5,938 nucleotides of DNA from Ignavibacteriaceae bacterium. Its GTDB lineage: Bacteria > Bacteroidota > Ignavibacteria > Ignavibacteriales > Ignavibacteriaceae. Each line of letters begins with the position of its first letter. Position 1 is the first letter of the stretch. Below the pieces are notes generated by a model that did not search any database, was not told the DNA's origin, and was given only the letters and a program-made list of their open reading frames with translations. The translations under genes were made by a program, and so were the position numbers. The DNA is taken from positions 1 to 5,938 of the forward strand of contig JALONF010000218.1 of the NCBI GenBank assembly GCA_025455085.1, in the 5' to 3' direction. Shown one piece after another: positions 1 through 4,582 of the stretch.

Positions 1-413
1 AAGAAAGGATTGTTGAATTCCAAAGCAAAGTTGAAGAAACTAACAAAGAAAGTATTCGGGGTCACGCGTCGCTTCGTGAACAGCTTTCGATGTTGAAGGA
101 TATGAATCAGCAGATAACTCAGGAAGCAAAAAATCTTACTGAAGCATTAAAAGGGCAAAGTAAAACTCAAGGTAACTGGGGAGAATTTATTCTTGAGAGT
201 ATTCTTGAAAAATCCGGATTAGTTAAAGGAAGAGAATATGTTGTCCAGGAAAGTCTGACTGCAGAATCAGGAAAAAGATTTCAACCGGATGTAATCATTA
301 AGCTGCCGGAAAACAAAAGTATTGTTATAGATTCAAAAGTTTCGCTGGTTGCGTTATCAGAATCTGTATCAACTGGAAAGTCTGGATTTTGTTTTAATGT
401 TTATGCCGGTTGA
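1..413 (+). pseudogene. rmuC: RmuC 5' fragment (nuclease core), 5'-partial and frameshifted
   Basis: The reading frame is open from position 3 and enters from upstream, so the true start is outside the window; the ATG at 90 is an internal methionine. About 30 charged residues resembling the end of the RmuC coiled coil come first. The conserved core follows: GNWGEFILESILEKSGL (about 168-218), then QPDVIIKLPENKSIVIDSKV (about 283-341). RmuC is a predicted PD-(D/E)xK-type nuclease family linked to limiting DNA inversions and rearrangements. The acidic residues in PDV and in IDSK are the likely metal-binding ones, and both are present. After VSLVA (to about 353) the frame leaves the family and ends in about 19 unrelated residues at the TGA 411-413. 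Family members continue LVAYERY and so on; here that segment is absent. Product identity is very likely. A true mutation and an assembly error cannot be told apart from this sequence. Confidence 0.88.
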
Positions 414-801
414 GCCAGCGTTTGCACTTGCAGTTCAGAATGATCAATCAATTTTTAACGATGCGTTTGAAATGAATATTGTGATTGTAAGTCCATCAAC
501 TTTACTTGCAACCTTAAGAACGATTTCAAGCATCTGGCGGCAGGAAAAACAGAATCGGAATGCAGTGGAAATAGCCAAGCAAAGCGGAGATATGCTTGAT
601 AAGTTTACAGCTTTCGTTGAGGATTTGCTTACAGTCGGTAAAGGATTGATTTCTATTAAAGACAATTACGATAAAGCGATGAATAAACTGACTGATGGAA
701 GGGGAAATCTAATAAGTCGCGCTGAAAAGATTAAGGAACTTGGTGCGAAAGCAAATAAGCAACTTCCACCATCAATTATTAATCGTGCTGATGAAGATTA
801 A
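349..801 (+). pseudogene. rmuC: RmuC 3' fragment (conserved C-terminal half), frameshifted
   Basis: This is the rest of the same rmuC gene in a second frame. From about 352 it reads RYQNLYQLESLDFVLMFMPV, then EPAFALAV, SPSTLLATLRTISSIWRQEKQ, and near the end MNKLTDGRGNLISRAEKIKELG. These are the standard RmuC C-terminal blocks in the normal order, and the gene finishes at TAA 799-801, close to the usual family terminus. A TTG at 349 or an ATG at 397 could in principle restart translation. Neither has a Shine-Dalgarno that I can see, so I treat this as the downstream piece of a broken gene and not as an independent gene. Joining it to the upstream piece requires a net loss of 3n+2 bases. That agrees with the roughly 35-residue gap relative to E. 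coli RmuC as I recall it. Apart from the junction region the sequence shows no other damage, so the lesion is recent or artificial. Confidence 0.87.
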
Positions 802-816
802 TTTACTGGATAATTA

Positions 817-1248
817 ATGATTGTGCGACCTCCGCAAACTGAAGAAGAATTCGAGCGATACAGGGATCTGCGTTGGAGAATTTTACGTGCGCCTTGGAAT
901 CAGCCGAGAATAACAGCACAGGATGATCTTGAAAATGATGACTTTCCAATCATGGTTTGTGAAGTAGACGGAATTCCAATTGGAGTCGGAAGAGCTCATT
1001 TCATATCGGAGAACGAAGCGCAGATTCGTTCAATATCTGTTGAGCAGGAATGGGAAGGCAAGGGGATTGGATCGATAGTTTTGAAGGAACTTGAGAAAAT
1101 TGTTATTGCAAAAGGAGCCACGCGAATTATTATTCACTCACGCAACGGTGCAATTGAATTCTACAAGAAGAACGGATACAAAGAGGTTGAACCATCTTAT
1201 GAGTTGTTCGGTGAAATAGAACACACATTGATGGAAAAATTTATTTGA
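817..1248 (+). CDS. GNAT family N-acetyltransferase
   Basis: A 143-residue single-domain protein of typical GNAT length. The N-terminal part (residues 10-52) has the RDLRWRILRAPW and DDLENDDFPIMV pattern seen in small GNATs. Acetyl-CoA binding motif A lies at residues 70-93, with the strand IRSISVEQEW followed by the pyrophosphate loop EGKGIGS (80-86). Motif B is RNGAIEFYKKNGYK (109-122), with Tyr116 where the family often has its catalytic or CoA-contacting tyrosine. The first position of the usual (Q/R)xxGx(G/A) loop is Glu80 here, a mild departure. Such enzymes move an acetyl group from acetyl-CoA to an amine on a small molecule or protein; the substrate cannot be read from the sequence. 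The gene starts 15 nt after rmuC and is probably in the same transcript, with tRNA-Ala only 9 nt beyond its stop. No clear Shine-Dalgarno precedes the ATG, so coupling to upstream translation is plausible. Confidence 0.9.
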   Translation: MIVRPPQTEEEFERYRDLRWRILRAPWNQPRITAQDDLENDDFPIMVCEVDGIPIGVGRAHFISENEAQIRSISVEQEWEGKGIGSIVLKELEKIVIAKGATRIIIHSRNGAIEFYKKNGYKEVEPSYELFGEIEHTLMEKFI

Positions 1249-1257
1249 ATTTAAACC

Positions 1258-1330
1258 GGGGCTGTAGCTCAGTTGGGAGAGCGGTTCGTTCGCAACGAAC
1301 AGGTCGTCGGTTCGATCCCGATCAGCTCCA
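1258..1330 (+). tRNA. tRNA-Ala (anticodon CGC)
   Basis: A 73-nt cloverleaf folds completely by eye. The acceptor stem GGGGCTG (1258-1264) pairs with CAGCTCC (1323-1329). The D arm is GCTC/GAGC (1267-1270 with 1279-1282). The anticodon stem GTTCG/CGAAC (1284-1288 with 1296-1300) closes the loop TTCGCAA, giving anticodon CGC at 1291-1293. The variable loop is AGGTC, and the T arm GTCGG/CCGAT closes the loop TTCGATC. The acceptor stem has a G3:U70 wobble pair, the classic identity element for alanyl-tRNA synthetase, which agrees with an anticodon that reads GCG (Ala). The discriminator base is A1330. CCA is not encoded (the next bases are CAA), so the end must be added after transcription. It lies 9 nt downstream of the acetyltransferase gene and may be processed from that transcript; I see no convincing promoter of its own. 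Confidence 0.97.
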
Positions 1331-1340
1331 CAAAAAATGT

Positions 1341-1413
1341 AATTAACTGTCACACTGAGCAGTTCGACAAGCTCACAATTAACTCTGTCGAAGTGTGACA
1401 AATTTGATTAACT
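1341..1413. repeat. Bulged inverted repeat (REP-like), possible bidirectional terminator
   Basis: The outer arms TGTCACACT (1348-1356) and AGTGTGACA (1392-1400) are perfect 9-bp inverted repeats. The inner arms TCGACA (1364-1369) and TGTCGA (1386-1391) stack directly on them, giving a 15-bp stem with a 7-nt bulge on the left arm only (GAGCAGT, 1357-1363) and a 16-nt loop. A competing small hairpin is GAGC/GCTC (1357-1360 with 1371-1374). The heptamer ATTAACT occurs three times as a direct repeat, at 1342, 1378 and 1407. The core resembles the short TGAGCTTGTCGAAGTGTGA-type palindromes that I recall as scattered intergenic repeats in many environmental genomes. The element sits between the convergent tRNA and EVE genes, where a terminator is expected. 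Read on the minus strand a T6 run follows (complement of 1332-1337), but about 11 nt after the stem, so termination is only a possibility. Confidence 0.6.
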
Positions 1414-1869
1414 TCCTATTATCAAAATTTCACCCCACTCATCTTTTGTAACAGGCTGAATAGATAATCTCTGTCCGCGTTGAATGAGTTTCATACTTTT
1501 CAATTTTGGATTTGCTTTTATCTCATCAAGCGTAACTGGATTTTTAAATTCTTTCACAAGTTTAATATCAACCATAAACCATGTTGGTGAATCTTTTTTT
1601 GCTTTGGGATCAAAGTGATCGCTTTTAGAATCGAATTGTGTATGGTCAGGATAACCATCTTTCACAACCTCGCAGTAACCAACGACAGCCAATGGATCAG
1701 TACTGCTTTGGTAAAATAATACACCATCACCTTTCTTAATTTCATCCCGAAGAAAATTTCTTGCCTGGTAGTTTCGTACTCCATCCCAAAAAGTTGTCTG
1801 GTTTTTGCTTTTCTTCAAATCATTCCATGAAAATTCAGGTTCCGATTTGAAAAGCCAGAATTTAGCCAT
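1408..1869 (-). CDS. EVE domain-containing protein (PUA-like fold)
   Basis: A 153-residue protein that consists entirely of one EVE domain, the normal size for bacterial members and for the related eukaryotic thymocyte nuclear protein 1 (THYN1). Family landmarks in order: FWLFKSEPEFSWNDL (4-18), WDGVRNYQARNFLR (28-41), KKGDGVLFYQSS (45-56), DPLAVVGYCEVV (58-69), YPDHTQFD (73-80) and RGQRLSIQPVTKDEW (131-145). EVE is a PUA-superfamily fold with an aromatic pocket, and characterised relatives bind modified DNA bases such as 5-methylcytosine; which base this stand-alone protein reads is unknown. Start choice: ATG 1869-1867 has GAGGA on the minus strand (1880-1876), 6 nt upstream. The gene is convergent with the tRNA and divergent from the T9SS cargo gene, so it is probably monocistronic. 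No methylase or nuclease partner gene is adjacent. Confidence 0.94.
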   Translation of the reverse strand: MAKFWLFKSEPEFSWNDLKKSKNQTTFWDGVRNYQARNFLRDEIKKGDGVLFYQSSTDPLAVVGYCEVVKDGYPDHTQFDSKSDHFDPKAKKDSPTWFMVDIKLVKEFKNPVTLDEIKANPKLKSMKLIQRGQRLSIQPVTKDEWGEILIIGS

Positions 1870-1875
1870 AATGTA

Positions 1876-1880
1876 TCCTC
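1876..1880 (-). promoter_or_regulatory. Shine-Dalgarno of the EVE gene
   Basis: The minus strand reads GAGGA here, 6 nt before the ATG of the EVE-domain gene. It fixes the start and shows that this organism uses Shine-Dalgarno initiation for at least some genes. Confidence 0.6.
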
Positions 1881-1929
1881 AACGGTTGCGAAATAGAAAC
1901 TAAAAAACTAATTAAATAAAATCTTCCGG

Positions 1930-1958
1930 TTGATAATATATTCAATTTAAATTATTTT
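1930..1958 (+). promoter_or_regulatory. Weak candidate promoter for the T9SS cargo gene
   Basis: TTGATA (1930-1935) and TATTTT (1953-1958) are separated by 17 nt in a very AT-rich stretch, 60 nt upstream of the GTG start at 2019. The same bases can be read as a loose Bacteroidetes-type pair: TTG, then about 20 nt, then TATTTTG, one base short of TAnnTTTG. A second partial box, AATATTTG (1975-1982), has one mismatch but no TTG at the right distance. AT-rich intergenic DNA gives such matches by chance, so this is a guess at location only. The rest of the 1870-2018 gap shows no gene, RNA fold or repeat that I can support. Confidence 0.25.
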
Positions 1959-2007
1959 GTTTGCCAGTGACAAAAATATTTGTTAGAAACACATTCAAAA
2001 AATCTCT

Positions 2008-2014
2008 AGGAGGG
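2008..2014 (+). promoter_or_regulatory. Shine-Dalgarno (AGGAGGG) that selects a GTG start
   Basis: AGGAGGG is a near-perfect anti-16S complement lying 4-5 nt before GTG 2019-2021. The protein from that GTG begins directly with a lysine-plus-leucine signal peptide, so the site and the product agree on the start. It is the strongest ribosome binding site in the window and suggests high translation. Confidence 0.85.
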
Positions 2015-2018
2015 CAAA

Positions 2019-3788
2019 GTGAAAAAACTTCTTCTACTTATCATTTCTTTCTCAGCACTTATATATTCTCAAGGTGATTTGCAGATTAAAGTAGCTGATG
2101 CAGTCAAAAGTTTAAACTATAATGACTGGGGCATTGATAATGCAATCATTAATAATGAACCTATTGGTGGATTTTCAGGAGTTCAGAAGTCTAACGGAAC
2201 ATTGTATGTTGCCATAAATGATACTCTGTCTACCGTAAACCTTGGATTAGTCATCCTTACTTCTACAGATGGTGGAGATACCTGGTCGCTGTTTGGGCAG
2301 GGAATTAATTATAGGGGGTATTATCCGAAGATTAAAATGATCCGAAGTGGTCTTGATTCAATCTACTGTACTTTTCAAATAGGAACGGGTATTTATACCT
2401 GGAATCCTTTAAGCGGAAACTTTGGTAGTGTCTTCGTAGGTAATTATAGAACCTATGACATGGTTGCATCATCGACCGGAAATCTTTATGTTTTTCTGGA
2501 TTCACTGCCAAATAACTCAATTATACGATACGGTTCTACAACCGGAGGGCGTAACTGGATTACAAGAGGCAATGTAACGAGTAATGGTGCTATGCCTAAA
2601 GTTTTTATGTCCGGTTCAGGTGATACACTAACGCTAAATTACTATGGTCCTGTTTTATTCGATACAACAAGTTCGGTTGTGAGAGCAGCACGTTATAGAG
2701 AAACCGGTTCTGGTACACTGGCTTCAATCGCATTTATAGATGTTATTACAGGTAATGATTACAAGCAAGAATTTAAGACGGTGATGAATAAAAGCGAGTG
2801 CTGGCTATTTTATACGCTTGGAGATGGTGACAAAGATATCTGGGCAAGAAAAAGCAGCAACAATGGACTAACCTATGACTCTCCCATTTTAATTGCAGGC
2901 AATCCAAATAGATACGAGTACGGATTTGATGCTACATTCTATAATGGTGCTGGTTCTTCAGGGTTTGATTTGGTTTATTATTCAGACAGTGCACAGGTTG
3001 GCCAACCAACAAATGATACGGATATACTCTTTTACAAATCCGTTAATTTTGGTTCTACTACATTTTCACCCTCTGAAAGAATAAGTGAAAATCCGCCAGG
3101 CTATCCATCAAGCTATTTAACCTCGATCATGGCAATGCCTTATTCGGGAGCGGATGTTGCTGCTTTGTGGGTAGGGGATGCAAGCGGTACTAAAAAATTA
3201 TTCTTTGATAAACTATCAGCAATTATTCCTGTAGAGTTAACTTCATTCACAGCAAATGTATCTCGTAATAATGTTACGCTGAATTGGACTACCGCAACAG
3301 AGACAAACAATTCAGGTTTTACGATTGAACGTAGTCAGACAGAAGCAGGCTGGGTTGAAGTTGGATTTGTTCCCGGTTTTGGAACGACAACCGAACTGAG
3401 ATCATATTCATACACTGATGCAGGACTTTCATCAGGAACATATTTCTACAGAATTAAGCAGATTGATTACAACGGAACTTTCACTTATTACAATTTAGCT
3501 TCATTAGTAGAAGTATCAACGCCTGATGTATTTGAGCTTACACAGAACTACCCGAATCCCTTTAATCCAACTACAGCGATAAATTACTCAATAGCAAAGA
3601 CAACAAATGTGCAACTCGTAATCTTCAACAGTATTGGAGAAGAGATAGCAGTGATGGTAAATGAGACTCAGCAGCCAGGCAGATACAGTGTAAACTTTGA
3701 TGCAGCATCACTATCAAGCGGAGTATATTTCTATAAGTTGCTAGCAGGAGATTTTGTTTCGATTAAGAAGATGCTTCTTTTGAAGTAA
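2019..3788 (+). CDS. Secreted T9SS cargo protein with BNR/Asp-box-like repeats and C-terminal type A sorting domain
   Basis: A 589-residue protein with a signal peptide (MKKLLLLIISFSALIYSQ, 1-18). Residues 20-400 look like a repeat-built beta structure with Asp-box or degenerate forms: STDGGDTW (82-89), TTGGRNW (174-180) and SSNNGLTY (279-286). This suggests a sialidase/BNR-type beta-propeller, but I see no sialidase catalytic set, so enzymatic activity should not be assumed. Residues 403-500 (PVELTSFTANVSRNNVTLNW to about YFYRIKQIDYNG) are a fibronectin-III-like module common before T9SS tails. Residues 505-589 are the type A sorting domain: QNYPNPFNPTT (509-519), a middle VIFNSIGEEIAVMVNE, then SSGVYFYKL and KKMLLLK at the extreme C-terminus. 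Known T9SS cargo crosses the outer membrane, loses this domain and is released or surface-anchored. It starts at GTG with AGGAGGG upstream and ends before a strong terminator, so it is probably monocistronic. Its ligand or role is unknown. Confidence 0.92.
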   Translation: MKKLLLLIISFSALIYSQGDLQIKVADAVKSLNYNDWGIDNAIINNEPIGGFSGVQKSNGTLYVAINDTLSTVNLGLVILTSTDGGDTWSLFGQGINYRGYYPKIKMIRSGLDSIYCTFQIGTGIYTWNPLSGNFGSVFVGNYRTYDMVASSTGNLYVFLDSLPNNSIIRYGSTTGGRNWITRGNVTSNGAMPKVFMSGSGDTLTLNYYGPVLFDTTSSVVRAARYRETGSGTLASIAFIDVITGNDYKQEFKTVMNKSECWLFYTLGDGDKDIWARKSSNNGLTYDSPILIAGNPNRYEYGFDATFYNGAGSSGFDLVYYSDSAQVGQPTNDTDILFYKSVNFGSTTFSPSERISENPPGYPSSYLTSIMAMPYSGADVAALWVGDASGTKKLFFDKLSAIIPVELTSFTANVSRNNVTLNWTTATETNNSGFTIERSQTEAGWVEVGFVPGFGTTTELRSYSYTDAGLSSGTYFYRIKQIDYNGTFTYYNLASLVEVSTPDVFELTQNYPNPFNPTTAINYSIAKTTNVQLVIFNSIGEEIAVMVNETQQPGRYSVNFDAASLSSGVYFYKLLAGDFVSIKKMLLLK

Positions 3789-3809
3789 TTTTAGTTAACT
3801 CTTAAATGA

Positions 3810-3840
3810 GGGCAGTATTGATGAAATGCTGCCCTTTTTT
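3810..3840 (+). terminator. Intrinsic terminator of the T9SS cargo gene
   Basis: GGGCAGTATT (3810-3819) pairs with AATGCTGCCC (3825-3834) as a 10-bp stem with one G-T pair and a 5-nt loop (GATGA). Six T follow immediately (3835-3840). It begins 21 nt after the TAA at 3786-3788. The minus strand has no T run, so it works in one direction and isolates the cargo gene from the DUF4159 unit. Confidence 0.93.
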
Positions 3841-3882
3841 ATTGGTACTATTAAAATGGCTGTATTTCTGGCTGCTAAAATT

Positions 3883-3890
3883 TATATTTG
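3883..3890 (+). promoter_or_regulatory. Candidate Bacteroidetes-type -7 promoter box for the DUF4159 gene
   Basis: TATATTTG matches the Bacteroidetes sigma-factor -7 consensus TAnnTTTG exactly. It lies after the terminator of the preceding gene and 29 nt before the ATG at 3920, where a promoter is needed. The upstream partner is weak: the -33 position has CTG (3860-3862) instead of TTG. The expected transcript start is near 3895, giving a leader of roughly 25 nt with no clear Shine-Dalgarno. Confidence 0.45.
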
Positions 3891-3919
3891 CAGTCAATTG
3901 AATCGCTGTTACTTATTAA

Positions 3920-4579
3920 ATGAAAATCTTTACAATAATATTATTCTTAGTCTTAAGCTCTCTGAGTATTCAAGCGCAATCTAAAGATGGATTTCAGATT
4001 GCGAGGTTAAAGTACCAAGGTGGAGGAGATTGGTACAACGATCCATCTTCAGAAGTAAATCTGCTAAACTTCATACAGCAGAACACAAATATAAAAGTAG
4101 ATGCTCGATATCAGTTTGTTGATCTTTCCTCGGATGAAATTTTCTCTTATCCATTTTTATTTATGACCGGACATGGCAATGTTGTGTTTTCGAAAGACGA
4201 AGTGTATCGGTTAAGAACATATTTAGAAAACGGTGGCTTTCTTTATATTGATGATGATTACGGACTTGATAATGCAGTTCGCCGTGAAATGAAAAAAGTT
4301 TTTCCTCAGGATGACTTTATCGAAATTCCTTTTAGTTACGAACTCTATCATTCCTTTTACAAATTTGAAAGCGGTCCACCGAAAACACATGAGCACGATA
4401 AAAATGCACCACGTGGATTCGGTATATTTATAAATAACCGATTAGCTGTTTATTACACATTCGAATCAAATCCAAGTGATGGTTGGGCTGATGCTTCTGT
4501 TCATAACGATCCAACTGAAAAAAGAGAAGAAGCTTTGCAGTTCGGAACAAACATTGTAGTCTGGGCATTATCACAATAG
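3920..4579 (+). CDS. Exported DUF4159 domain-containing protein
   Basis: A 219-residue protein with an N-terminal signal peptide (residues 1-20, MKIFTIILFLVLSSLSIQAQ; likely cut after SIQA). The rest is one DUF4159 domain, recognised by FQIARLKYQGGGDWYNDPSS (25-44), PFLFMTGHG (78-86), LENGGFLYIDDDYG (102-115), FPQDDF (128-133), YHSFY (143-147), DGWAD (187-191) and a terminal GTNIVVWAL. The TGHG and GGFLYIDDDYG blocks recall the alternating strand-loop pattern of class I glutamine-amidotransferase-like folds, to which I recall this family being related. No nucleophilic Cys follows, and there is no Cys at all, so classical amidotransferase chemistry is excluded. Molecular function is not established to my knowledge. 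It is the first gene of a new unit, with its own candidate promoter, and is followed after 3 nt by a DUF4175-like membrane protein. A periplasmic partner role for that protein is an inference. Confidence 0.9.
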   Translation: MKIFTIILFLVLSSLSIQAQSKDGFQIARLKYQGGGDWYNDPSSEVNLLNFIQQNTNIKVDARYQFVDLSSDEIFSYPFLFMTGHGNVVFSKDEVYRLRTYLENGGFLYIDDDYGLDNAVRREMKKVFPQDDFIEIPFSYELYHSFYKFESGPPKTHEHDKNAPRGFGIFINNRLAVYYTFESNPSDGWADASVHNDPTEKREEALQFGTNIVVWALSQ

Positions 4580-4582
4580 CAA

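Noticed and set aside
340..415. Programmed ribosomal frameshifting in rmuC
   Set aside because: No slippery heptamer is visible at the junction, and a frameshift would not restore the roughly 35 conserved residues that are absent.
444..665. Minus-strand open frame inside the rmuC 3' fragment
   Set aside because: Antisense shadow of a clearly conserved RmuC coding stretch, with no recognisable motif or start signal.
1240..1247. TTTATTTG as a -7 box for an independent tRNA promoter
   Set aside because: It has one mismatch to TAnnTTTG, lies inside the acetyltransferase stop region, and has no TTG at about 19 nt upstream.
1138..1401. Open minus-strand frame of 87 codons across the tRNA, containing RDRTDDL and LSQLSYSPG
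   Set aside because: These peptides are the well-known false translation of the antisense strand of a tRNA gene; the frame overlaps the acetyltransferase end and the tRNA and has no family support.
1408..1869. EVE gene as part of a modified-DNA defence system
   Set aside because: EVE domains occur in such systems when fused to or next to McrB-like GTPases, nucleases or methylases. Here the domain stands alone and none of those are in the window; a broken rmuC on the opposite strand is not evidence of a system.
2332..2520. Minus-strand open frame inside the T9SS cargo gene
   Set aside because: Short antisense shadow of a well-supported gene, with no motif, no ribosome binding site and low-complexity composition.
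2893..3084. Second plus-strand open frame inside the T9SS cargo gene
   Set aside because: Out-of-frame shadow of the cargo gene, with no Shine-Dalgarno and no recognisable domain.
3793..3800. AGTTAACT 8-bp palindrome after the cargo gene
   Set aside because: Too short and AT-rich to call an operator; the terminator just downstream explains the region.
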